A stretch of 9,015 bases of DNA from Puniceicoccales bacterium (GTDB taxonomy: Bacteria > Verrucomicrobiota > Verrucomicrobiia > Opitutales > JAIRLM01): positions 1 through 9,015 of the forward strand of contig JAIRMB010000014.1 of NCBI GenBank assembly GCA_031258995.1, written 5' to 3'. Positions within the stretch are counted from its first letter, which is position 1. Each line of letters begins with the position of its first letter. The position numbers were made by a program, and so were the translations under genes. The notes beneath the pieces were generated by a model. That model had not been told where the DNA came from and ran no database searches. It was given only the letters and a program-made list of their open reading frames with translations. Below are positions 1 to 6,146 of this stretch, piece by piece.

Positions 1-2
1 AC

Positions 3-224
3 TTCGGCGATTCCGTGCTCTACGTGGACCAGGAGAACGAGCCGGAAGAAATGTTTCGCCAGATCGACGGCCATATGAAATGGATTCTGACCCATCCGAA
101 GGAGGCGGTCGTGTTGGCCCGCCGATCTCACCGCATTTTTGTGGAAAAATTTCCGCTCGAAAGGGAGGTGGACCGGCTCGAGGGCTTCATTCGGGACCGG
201 CTGGCGAAAGGGGCGAATTCTTAG
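3..224 (+). CDS. Glycosyltransferase, C-terminal fragment (5' end outside window)
   Basis: The first complete codon is at 3 and the frame runs open to a TAG at 222-224, so only about the last 73 residues are present. They begin FGDSVLYVD and continue with an acidic PEEMF segment, a THPKEAVVLARRSHRIF helix and a closing REVDRLEGFIRDRL helix. This is the layout of the C-terminal end of GT-B glycosyltransferases of the 'glycosyl transferases group 1' type: a donor-site loop, then 'dp..a..la..a...v...fs' helices. Such enzymes move a sugar from a nucleotide donor to a glycan or lipid in the cytoplasm. The donor and acceptor cannot be judged because the catalytic part is missing. The last 38 bp overlap the end of the convergent portal gene. 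A response-regulator-like or other helical C-terminus is less likely. Confidence 0.6.
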   Translation, partial: FGDSVLYVDQENEPEEMFRQIDGHMKWILTHPKEAVVLARRSHRIFVEKFPLEREVDRLEGFIRDRLAKGANS

Positions 225-1425
225 GCGCGTCCACCGGCCGCTCCTTTTCCGGCAAACCGATGCCAAAGCGCTCCCGCAGATCCCCGGCCGGAATGGAAAT
301 CCCCAGTCGGCTAAGCCGCTCATAAATTTCCAAGTCCCGCAGAACATCCTCTTGGGCAATGGGGCGCAGTCGCAGGTAGGCACGGGCGGGGCCGTCGCCA
401 AAAAGGTGTCCCAGTACGTAGCGATCTACTTGCGCGTTAAGAGTTTCTGAAATCATGGCCGCATCTTCCGCTTCCAAGGAGGCCCGCTCACCGGACTGGA
501 GGGAGGCACCGACAGCGCTGGCTCGCGATAGGGTAGAGAGGTCCGAGCCGCACCAGAGAGCCGCCATGGCCCGATCCATCCGTTCCACCAGACCCGGGTA
601 GGGCAACTCCCCTTTCGCGCCCAAATCGATGGCTTGCAAATCGCTGCCAGCAGTCATGAGGGCATGAAATTCGGCTCCAAAGGACTCTACAGCCCGCTTG
701 GCGACTTCCCATTGGCTGGTGCCAGGAAAGGCGTCCGTAATGCCCTTAATTCCTGGCATGCCGTTCCGTTCGCAATAGATGAGCCAGTCCCGGAGGGGTA
801 GGTGTTTAAAAAGGTAAGCGATGGAGCAGGCCTCCATGAGCCCGTCTCCCACGGTGGTGAGCCAGGAGCCCTCCTCCAGGACCATACCTTCCCGATCTTC
901 TTCCCGTGCAAGAAAACGGAGCCGGCCGGTGCCGTTTTCGAAAAATTCCAACGGAACGAAGCGGAATTCGGCGGAGATCAGGGGCTGCAATCCCTCCCCG
1001 ATTCGACTCTGGCGGTGGACCCGGTAAACGATTTCGTGGACGGCGTACTTTTTCCCCACCGCATCCATCATCTGTCGCACCAGTAGACTAAATCCGCCCC
1101 GCTCGTTCCCGTCGACGGCGTTTACGCAGCTCAATGTGTTGTAGAAAAAGCGGAGGGCCGTCTGTTGTGCTAGGGCTTCCGGACTTCCATCGGTCGTTAA
1201 AATATCCCACTGGAGCCGCGCTACTCCTTTTTTTCTTTTGGAGGCAACGGCCTGCAAGACGTCGTCCCGCCGTTCGATGGCATCCCAAAGGAGGGCAGCC
1301 GGCCGCAGGTTTCCGGCGTGGAAAGCGTCCAGATGGCGGGTGAGGCTTTCTGGGCTGAGGTTACGAATGGGGCTAAAGGAGCTCCTAGCTCCCAAAAGTT
1401 GCGGCAGATGGGAAGTGGTTTTCAT
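187..1425 (-). CDS. DUF935 / Mu gp29-type phage portal protein, isolated
   Basis: The 412-residue protein resembles the DUF935 family, which contains the portal protein of Mu-like phages (gp29). Portals form the ring at the capsid vertex through which DNA is packaged. Visible family features are DAIERRDDVLQAVASKRK (residues 48-65), followed by an LQWDI strand; KKYAVHEIVYR (125-135), where the family fuses helix and strand; the hallmark LRDWLIYCERNGMPGIKG (211-228); and a C-terminal WCGSDLSTLS / GASLQSGE segment (291-314). It starts at ATG 1423-1425 with a GGGAG Shine-Dalgarno 9 nt upstream. The length is somewhat short for the family, and the C-terminus ends in a proline-rich tail (from about residue 392) encoded partly inside the glycosyltransferase gene. 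No terminase, head morphogenesis (gp30) or protease gene is adjacent, so it is a prophage remnant, a domesticated copy or part of a scattered element. Base composition looks like the host's, so arrival is not obviously recent. Confidence 0.8.
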   Translation of the reverse strand: MKTTSHLPQLLGARSSFSPIRNLSPESLTRHLDAFHAGNLRPAALLWDAIERRDDVLQAVASKRKKGVARLQWDILTTDGSPEALAQQTALRFFYNTLSCVNAVDGNERGGFSLLVRQMMDAVGKKYAVHEIVYRVHRQSRIGEGLQPLISAEFRFVPLEFFENGTGRLRFLAREEDREGMVLEEGSWLTTVGDGLMEACSIAYLFKHLPLRDWLIYCERNGMPGIKGITDAFPGTSQWEVAKRAVESFGAEFHALMTAGSDLQAIDLGAKGELPYPGLVERMDRAMAALWCGSDLSTLSRASAVGASLQSGERASLEAEDAAMISETLNAQVDRYVLGHLFGDGPARAYLRLRPIAQEDVLRDLEIYERLSRLGISIPAGDLRERFGIGLPEKERPVDAPKNSPLSPAGPE

Positions 1426-1434
1426 TGGTCAAAT

Positions 1435-1439
1435 CTCCC
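1435..1439 (-). promoter_or_regulatory. Ribosome binding site of the portal gene
   Basis: On the minus strand GGGAG lies 9 nt before the ATG at 1425. It is one of the clearest Shine-Dalgarno sequences in the window. It fixes the start of the portal gene and suggests that the gene is, or recently was, translated. Confidence 0.6.
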
Positions 1440-1452
1440 GAAAGGGCCTTAC

Positions 1453-1493
1453 CGCAAATGCGGAGCCTACGGAGGGCATAGGCGCATTTTGCG
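1453..1493. repeat. Long imperfect hairpin in the divergent intergenic region
   Basis: An inverted repeat pairs CGCAAATGC (1453-1461) with GCATTTTGCG (1484-1493, one bulged T) and, further in, GCCTA (1465-1469) with TAGGC (1479-1483), around a 9-nt loop. That makes 14 base pairs with a 3-nt and a 1-nt bulge. It lies 28 bp upstream of the portal ATG, so it may form in that gene's 5' leader, or it may be a protein-binding dyad between the divergent genes. No T-run follows on either strand, so it is not a standard terminator. Confidence 0.5.
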
Positions 1494-1518
1494 AAAAATT
1501 TACTGAAAATTTTTACTG
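1493..1518. repeat. AT-rich imperfect direct repeat (promoter-like)
   Basis: GAAAAATTTACTG (1493-1505) is followed at once by GAAAATTTTTACTG (1505-1518), sharing the G. This is the most AT-rich stretch of the 213-bp divergent gap and sits directly beside the hairpin. It could be an UP-element or operator pair for either divergent gene. I could not find a convincing -35/-10 pair on either strand around it. Confidence 0.35.
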
Positions 1519-1554
1519 CGCAACCTTCGGCCGATGCCGTGTAAAACGTTTGTT

Positions 1555-1580
1555 CCGTTGTCTACCGTTACCCTCAACGG
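1555..1580. repeat. Small dyad, possible operator upstream of the orphan gene
   Basis: CCGTTG (1555-1560) and CAACGG (1575-1580) form a perfect 6-bp inverted repeat with a 14-nt spacer. A weak -35/-10-like pair follows on the plus strand: TTACCC at 1568-1573, 17 bp, TAATTT at 1591-1596. The arrangement fits an operator overlapping a promoter for the gene at 1639, but 6-bp arms can arise by chance. Confidence 0.2.
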
Positions 1581-1638
1581 GGAGATCTCGTAATTTCAGC
1601 GTTGGCAAAATGCCCTTTCACAACAAACCGGAACCACT

Positions 1639-3591
1639 ATGGCGGTCGTCGACGGACAATCACAATGTGAATATGATCTCTATCGGTGTTTTTGTGAGTG
1701 CTATGAATTAAGCCCGCCAGGCCAAAAGAGGCGGGAGTCCGATCTGTCGGTGACGAGCATACAGATCGCAGCCGGCATCGATACGGGCCTCGTGTGCATT
1801 AGTTCTGTTGGCTTCATAAAGAAATGTGCGTTGCTTTACTATTTTTTCCGCAATCAAAAGCAGAATAGGCTTTTTGCGCTGCTGCGGGCGATCTTTGCCT
1901 CCTTTGCTCCGCGGCTGGAGTCGATAGTCCAACTCGTCTTCGAGATGCGAGTGACTAAGCCGCAGAAGTCTATTGAAGAAGTTCTAAAGACGACAAAGGC
2001 TATTGTTGGGGTCGGCCCTAGGGTGGAGAAATTTCTCTCCACGCGATACGGGTTGGGCGGCGATTGCGTAGACAAATTTAAACTCGCTGCGGATTTTTGG
2101 GATGCGCAGAGCCACGCGGGGGTGTCCGCAAGAGATTTAATCAGGGCCGATTCAGACTCCAGTTGTGTAAATGAAGAAGAGCTAGATAGATGCATTTTTC
2201 GCCTTATCGCTGCCGCCGATTTTGCGACGAATCTCAAAAAACAGCGGCTCTTTGTACGGCTTCAAAAGTTTCACAGTAATGAGGATGGACTGAGGTCTCA
2301 ATTAGAACAGATGCGAGGCGGGGCTGTGCCACAGGTGATTGTTGATCTGGGCATCACTTGCGATAAATCGATAGAAACGAGTGAGTTACGCCGCTTGGCT
2401 CTTGAAGTCGTAGTCATAAACGAGATTCGTCAGGAGTCCGGGGTGGAGGCTTGCTTCGCCGTGGCTCCGCTGGTATATTTGCAACTAAATCATCCCGTAA
2501 AGCTAATGGCCTTATTTGTAGAGATCATGAGCAGTGGAGGCATGAAAGTGAAAAATCGTGCGGGCTTGGATATCCAAGCACCGTGTAATCCTTATGGGGA
2601 AACTAGAGGGAAGAGCAGTCCAAGCCGGGCCGTCGTAATGCAGCGGGCGATCATGCGTACGGCTGCCGATGCATCGACGTTGATCCCCGGACACAAAACA
2701 CAGCAGCCTGCCCCTGCTATCGACTATGAAAATGCAATGAAGGACATTAGTAAGCGTATGCGTGCGGCTGGAATCATGTCGCGCGAAATAATCTGTGAAG
2801 CCCCACGTTTTGACACAAATGTTTCTTGCAAAGGGAAAGTAGAAAATGGCCCCAAAGTAAAAAGGGGCACGTGGGTGCCCCACGTTACACTGGAAGGCCA
2901 CCCAACTCCGAAGTCATTGGACTACCTGTCGGCCTTGTCTCTTCTTGCCAAGATGGCGACTACCCATGAGAAAGAGCTTCAAAGAAAGCTTCAAAACTCA
3001 AGAAAGGGGGTGGAATCCGGTTCGACATCGGAAACCAAGCAAATTGAGGATTTGATCAGCGAAACGCAGGCGCTTTCAGCAAAAATAGATTCTATGGTGA
3101 GTAGTTTTGCGCCACGGCGTGGCGGGGTGGACATTCATGTTTTAGAAGCCCTTGGCATCCGATGTACCAGCACTCCGCTTGGGTCGTTTTCCTTCGCAGA
3201 GGAGTCCTTTTTGCACTTTTTTAATGTTCTTGCTACTGCCAAGGGCGAGACGAAACGAATTATAGCCCACGGAGCAGGCCATGGCTTTACTATTGCGCCA
3301 GAGTTTTCGCCCATTCTCATGGAGGCGATAGCGACCGCTAAGGCCGATCCGGCGCAGCTTTCCGCACAGGCCGACCGGCTGATTGCGGAAATAAAATCCG
3401 GCAAAAAGATTATGTTTCTTGATCCTCAATGGGAGGGCTACAACGGCGTCTATGCTGGGACTAGCGGAAATCCTCCCACCGTTCATTTCTTCCTGGAGTC
3501 CAGCTGCGGAAAGGCTGTCCTCTGCAGCTCTGAGAATGAACGCGACGGTTACCTGTTTAAGGATATTGAAATTTTGGTAGAGGAGGTTTGA
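1639..3591 (+). CDS. Orphan protein of unknown function, 650 residues
   Basis: I do not recognise this protein. The frame is open for 650 codons from ATG 1639; an in-frame TAA at 1591 lies upstream with no better start between. The start has only a weak GGA before it. The first ~100 residues are odd (Cys-rich DLYRCFCECYEL, then a basic-aromatic KKCALLYYFF segment). The next in-frame ATG (1945, M103) opens a more ordinary soluble protein of 548 residues, so the N-terminus is doubtful. The rest is mostly helical: a Pro/Ser-rich linker near 320-360, a likely coiled coil at about 430-490, then a C-terminal domain with LGSFSFAEESFLHFF (514-528), IIAHGAGHGFTIAPEF (541-556) and KIMFLDPQWEGYNGVY (590-605). 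No signal peptide or clear membrane segment is seen. The gene is more AT-rich than the genes to its right (26 G+C in the 60 bases at 2161-2220), which suggests acquisition or weak selection. Confidence 0.65.
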   Translation: MAVVDGQSQCEYDLYRCFCECYELSPPGQKRRESDLSVTSIQIAAGIDTGLVCISSVGFIKKCALLYYFFRNQKQNRLFALLRAIFASFAPRLESIVQLVFEMRVTKPQKSIEEVLKTTKAIVGVGPRVEKFLSTRYGLGGDCVDKFKLAADFWDAQSHAGVSARDLIRADSDSSCVNEEELDRCIFRLIAAADFATNLKKQRLFVRLQKFHSNEDGLRSQLEQMRGGAVPQVIVDLGITCDKSIETSELRRLALEVVVINEIRQESGVEACFAVAPLVYLQLNHPVKLMALFVEIMSSGGMKVKNRAGLDIQAPCNPYGETRGKSSPSRAVVMQRAIMRTAADASTLIPGHKTQQPAPAIDYENAMKDISKRMRAAGIMSREIICEAPRFDTNVSCKGKVENGPKVKRGTWVPHVTLEGHPTPKSLDYLSALSLLAKMATTHEKELQRKLQNSRKGVESGSTSETKQIEDLISETQALSAKIDSMVSSFAPRRGGVDIHVLEALGIRCTSTPLGSFSFAEESFLHFFNVLATAKGETKRIIAHGAGHGFTIAPEFSPILMEAIATAKADPAQLSAQADRLIAEIKSGKKIMFLDPQWEGYNGVYAGTSGNPPTVHFFLESSCGKAVLCSSENERDGYLFKDIEILVEEV

Positions 3592-3831
3592 CCGCAGATG
3601 GAATAGAGGCCGTTGCCCCCGACAGAGGCTGCGCCCGCTATTTTGCCTAATGTGAACGTATGAGTGAGGGCCCTACGGCATGCACAAGCTGTTCTTGGGC
3701 GGTAGGCCCGTCGGTCGCTGCCGGGGAAGATGTCCGGCTGAGGTTGTTTTCTGTTCAAGATCGGCCTCGTCGCCTTTAGTAATATTTTTACGCGAAGTTG
3801 CTCCCTATCATCCTTCGCACACCATTTTTAG
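3592..3831. other. Intergenic region before the septum/pyrophosphorylase operon
   Basis: These 240 bp contain no gene I can support. There is no clear terminator for the orphan gene. A TAATAT at 3780-3785 is a good -10-like hexamer for the downstream operon, but the nearest -35-like hexamers (TTCAAG at 3754-3759, TTGTTT at 3744-3749) are spaced 20 and 30 bp away, so the promoter is only suggested. A 39-codon ORF (3660-3779) with a CTSC motif has no ribosome binding site. Confidence 0.3.
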
Positions 3832-4164
3832 TTGCAAAAAACGAAAATTTGCGCTAAAAGACAACGAATTGTGTGGATTAGTCGCAGCCTGGGTCCGTCG
3901 TCATTCCACTGGGTATTAGCCGTTCTCCTGTCTCCGCTATTCAGTTTTTTCTTTCTGACCGGATCCCATCGGGCCCGCTATCGTCAGGACCTGGGGCGGC
4001 AAAATATGCTTCTGATGAAGCAAATAGAGTTGAAAGAGCGCGCCGGCGAGCTAGAGAACTATTTGGGGCGCTTCGCCCGCGACGGCGATTTCCGCCGGCG
4101 AATTTTGCGTGAACGGCTGGGCTACGCGGACAGCGGCGAGTACGTGTATATTTTTGAGGAATAG
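3832..4164 (+). CDS. Septum formation initiator, FtsB/DivIC family
   Basis: A small bitopic membrane protein of the FtsB/DivIC/FtsL type, which in other bacteria bridges early and late divisome proteins as an FtsQ-FtsL-FtsB complex. The order is a short basic cytoplasmic tail, one membrane helix (about residues 25-43, WVLAVLLSPLFSFFFL), a coiled-coil-like periplasmic segment (50-80, RYRQDLGRQNMLLMKQIEL onward) and the family's C-terminal signature ERLGYADSGEYVYIF (94-108). The gene as drawn uses TTG 3832 without a ribosome binding site. An in-frame GTG at 3871 gives 97 residues and keeps all domains, so the true start is open. The stop lies 3 bp before the pyrophosphorylase ATG, so the two are cotranscribed. 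In many bacteria this gene follows enolase; here it follows an orphan. Confidence 0.8.
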   Translation: MQKTKICAKRQRIVWISRSLGPSSFHWVLAVLLSPLFSFFFLTGSHRARYRQDLGRQNMLLMKQIELKERAGELENYLGRFARDGDFRRRILRERLGYADSGEYVYIFEE

Positions 4165-4167
4165 GAA

Positions 4168-5601
4168 ATGATAAATCGCGGCAGGTCAAAGTGGGAAAAC
4201 CTAAGGGAGATGCTTTCCCGCAATAGCCAGGACCATGTCCTTCTTTTCATGGAACAGTTGAGCCCGGAAGAGCAGCGAACTTTGCTGGACCAGCTGGATG
4301 GGGTGGACCTTTCCTTTTTGCGGCGAGAAATTTTACGGCTGCGGCGGCCCGGCGCCGACGGAGGCCGGCTGCGGCCGGCTCCCTGCACGCTGCTGCCTTC
4401 TTCTCCAACGGAAGAGGATAATTGGGAGCGGGCCTACCGAACCGGCGAGGCTGCGCTCCGCCGCGGAGAAGTTGCCGTTGTAACCATTGCTGGCGGGCAG
4501 GGAATTCGATTTGGGACGGTCAACAGCAAGGGCTTCGTTCCTATCACGCCCGTGCGCGGAAAGCCTCTTTTTCAACTCTTTGCCGAGCGAATTTTGGCCG
4601 ACGAAGCCCGCTACGGGACCACCATTCCTTGGCTCATTCTCGCCGGTCCGGAAAATAGGCGAGAAACGGAAAACTTTTTTTCGGAAAGAGATTTTTTCGG
4701 CCTGAAAGAAGTACACATTTTTAACCAGGGCCGCCTGCCCCTTATGGATCGGGACGGGAAGCTGATACTTTCCACACGTACGTCCATCGCAACCCACTCG
4801 GATGGCGATGGCGGCCTCCTGCTGGCGCTGAATATTCATGGCTTTTTCAGCACTTTTTCGCGACTTGGAGTGAAGCATCTTTCCTGCCATCAAGTAGATA
4901 ACCCCCTAGCCCTGCCCATTGATCCCTATTTCATCGGCTTTCACCTGCTTACACAGTCTCAGATGTCCTGCCGCTGTGTCAGAAAGGCCTATGCGGGCGA
5001 ACGAATTGGCGTTTTTGCCGACACGGGACGCAAATTGCGAGTGATCGATTCGATGGACCTGCCGCCGGAATGTGCTTCTGCCCTGGACATATCCAACCGC
5101 CTCCGCTTCGGACAGGCCGACATATCCATTTATCTCTTAGAAATCGCTTTCTTAGAGCAATTTTTTCGCCAGGAGCCGGAGAGCTACTATAGGGATTTGC
5201 CGCTCCACACCGTCATGCGAAAGGTGCCATTTCTCAATGCGGCAGGCCATCTGGTTCTCCCAACGGAGCCCAATGCTCTAAAAATGGAGCGCTATCTCTC
5301 CGATTTGCTACCCTTTGCCGAACGAACGCTGTTGTTGGAGGGCCGTCGGGACGAGATTTTTAGCCCCATAAAGAATCAATTGGGCTTGGATTCGCCGGAA
5401 ACTTCCCGTCGGGATCAGGTCCGACTTTTTGCAAATTGGCTGGCCATGGGAAAAGTGGACATGCTCCGCGACGAGGCCGGCACACCGCCCTTTGCCATCG
5501 AGATTGCTCCCTCTTTCGCCAATTCTGCCAGGGAATTCCTGGCTAAATGGGCGCGGCTGGAGCGGCGGCCCGCTGTTGTGGAAAATTTTTACCTAGAATA
5601 G
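4168..5601 (+). CDS. UDPGP-family nucleotidyltransferase (UDP-N-acetylhexosamine pyrophosphorylase-like)
   Basis: A 477-residue protein with the layout of eukaryotic-type UDP-GlcNAc/GalNAc pyrophosphorylase, which joins UTP and a sugar-1-phosphate into UDP-sugar and PPi in the cytoplasm. An N-terminal helical domain (1-100) is followed by the nucleotide loop AGGQGIRFG (108-116), KPLFQLFAERI (132-142), FNQGRLPLMDRDGK (185-198), the substrate loop HSDGDGG (210-216), QVDNPLA (242-248), KMERYLSDLLPFA (372-384) and RRDEIFSPIKN (393-403). All sit where the family has them (the loop is near residue 110 in human UAP1), with a shorter C-terminus. Two changes stand out: GTRLG is GIRFG, and the PKG of the loop is SKG (119-122). 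The start ATG has GAGGAATAGGAA just upstream, overlapping the preceding stop. The product probably feeds peptidoglycan, LPS or capsule. The exact sugar is unknown, and UDP-glucose cannot be excluded. Confidence 0.8.
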   Translation: MINRGRSKWENLREMLSRNSQDHVLLFMEQLSPEEQRTLLDQLDGVDLSFLRREILRLRRPGADGGRLRPAPCTLLPSSPTEEDNWERAYRTGEAALRRGEVAVVTIAGGQGIRFGTVNSKGFVPITPVRGKPLFQLFAERILADEARYGTTIPWLILAGPENRRETENFFSERDFFGLKEVHIFNQGRLPLMDRDGKLILSTRTSIATHSDGDGGLLLALNIHGFFSTFSRLGVKHLSCHQVDNPLALPIDPYFIGFHLLTQSQMSCRCVRKAYAGERIGVFADTGRKLRVIDSMDLPPECASALDISNRLRFGQADISIYLLEIAFLEQFFRQEPESYYRDLPLHTVMRKVPFLNAAGHLVLPTEPNALKMERYLSDLLPFAERTLLLEGRRDEIFSPIKNQLGLDSPETSRRDQVRLFANWLAMGKVDMLRDEAGTPPFAIEIAPSFANSAREFLAKWARLERRPAVVENFYLE

Positions 5602-5620
5602 GGACAGAATCGAGTGGATC

Positions 5621-5710
5621 ATGGCGAAATTTTTTTTCGCCGAGAACAGCTACAAAGGGCCGTTTTTGCCGTTGACTGGTCGCTCTTTTTTGCGAGGAAC
5701 AGCCTCGTGA
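5621..5710 (+). CDS. Possible 29-residue peptide overlapping the next start
   Basis: ATG 5621 opens a 29-codon frame (MAKFFFAENSYKGPFLP, then LTGRSFLRGTAS) whose TGA at 5708-5710 overlaps the ATG of the next gene by one base, the usual geometry of translational coupling. A weak GAGTGG lies 3 nt before the ATG. The frame begins with a run of eight T (5630-5637), where slippage could fuse it to the downstream frame. It may be a real small protein, a leader peptide or an old 5' end of the next gene. The evidence is thin. Confidence 0.2.
   Translation: MAKFFFAENSYKGPFLPLTGRSFLRGTAS
5623..5641. repeat. GGCGAAA / TTTCGCC hairpin
   Basis: A perfect 7-bp inverted repeat with a 5-T loop lies 21 bp after the pyrophosphorylase stop. 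No T-run follows the stem, so it is not a standard terminator. It could protect the upstream mRNA 3' end or modulate translation of what follows. Confidence 0.4.
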
Positions 5711-6060
5711 TGACAAACTTATCAATTCCATTGCCGGAGGGCGGAGTTCTTCCCGGGATGAGTATCAAGATTCGCAATGACGACCCGAATGTGCAGGTCG
5801 CCGTTGCCCATATCAAAGGTAGTGTTTCCATACCGGCTGATCTAATAACGGGCATTGTCAGGACGACCTTGGAGGTCATAGAGCGGCAAGGTGAGCAGGA
5901 TCGGAGTCGACGTGTGGACGATCTCCTTCGTGAGGCGTCGACAGCCCTCCGGACCGCTAACAGGTTTTTCGCCGAGCTGGTAGGTTCGGGTCCGCGGGTG
6001 TTCCCTCCTAATGGCCACCACGGCGATGCGCCTGCTTCAAGCCCCTACGGCAGTGACTGA
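5710..6060 (+). CDS. Hypothetical protein, 116 residues
   Basis: I do not recognise this protein. I chose ATG 5710 (MTNLSIPLPEGG) because GAGGA sits about 11 nt upstream; GTG 5707 is equally possible. The frame is open back to GTG 5614, but that extension looks less protein-like. The N-terminal half seems to be beta-rich (IPLPEGGVLPGMSIKI, VQVAVAHIKGSVSIP), and the C-terminal half is a charged helical region (about 55-95, LITGIVRTTLEVIERQ then DDLLREASTALRTANRFF) with a polar tail. There is no signal peptide or membrane segment. It is the last gene of the operon, 108 bp after the pyrophosphorylase, and is closed by a terminator, which supports its being real. Confidence 0.55.
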   Translation: MTNLSIPLPEGGVLPGMSIKIRNDDPNVQVAVAHIKGSVSIPADLITGIVRTTLEVIERQGEQDRSRRVDDLLREASTALRTANRFFAELVGSGPRVFPPNGHHGDAPASSPYGSD

Positions 6061-6075
6061 GCGGCTACGCGAGGC

Positions 6076-6107
6076 GCGGGCCCGGCGAACGCCGGGCCGC
6101 TCATTTT
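6076..6107 (+). terminator. Rho-independent-type terminator of the + operon
   Basis: A GC-rich hairpin pairs GGCCCGGC (6079-6086) with GCCGGGCC (6091-6098) around a GAAC loop, extended by two more pairs past a bulged G (to 6076/6100). It is followed by TCATTTT (6101-6107). The T-run is short, but stem strength and position, 15 bp after the stop at 6060 and between convergent genes, fit a terminator for the upstream operon. On the minus strand no T-run follows, so it would not serve adhE well. Confidence 0.65.
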
Positions 6108-6146
6108 GCGCATGGTGATGCCGTCTCTTGTGCCATTCGTCCTTGC

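Noticed and set aside
1854..2237. 127-codon minus-strand frame inside the orphan
   Set aside because: The plus-strand frame is far longer and uninterrupted; the antisense product is Ser-rich with no motif or ribosome site.
3660..3779. 39-codon frame with a CTSC motif
   Set aside because: There is no Shine-Dalgarno sequence and no support beyond a short open frame; a CxxC-like pair is expected by chance.
3680..3919. 79-codon plus-strand frame before the septum gene
   Set aside because: It has no ribosome site, its composition is not protein-like, and it overlaps the start of the better supported septum gene in another frame.
4333..4893. 186-codon open frame on the minus strand inside the pyrophosphorylase gene
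   Set aside because: It lies wholly antisense to a gene with clear family motifs; its protein shows no recognisable domain and reflects the codon bias of the real gene.
5623..5641. Hairpin considered as a terminator of the pyrophosphorylase gene
   Set aside because: The T residues are in the loop and no T-run follows the stem; the better terminator lies after the next gene.
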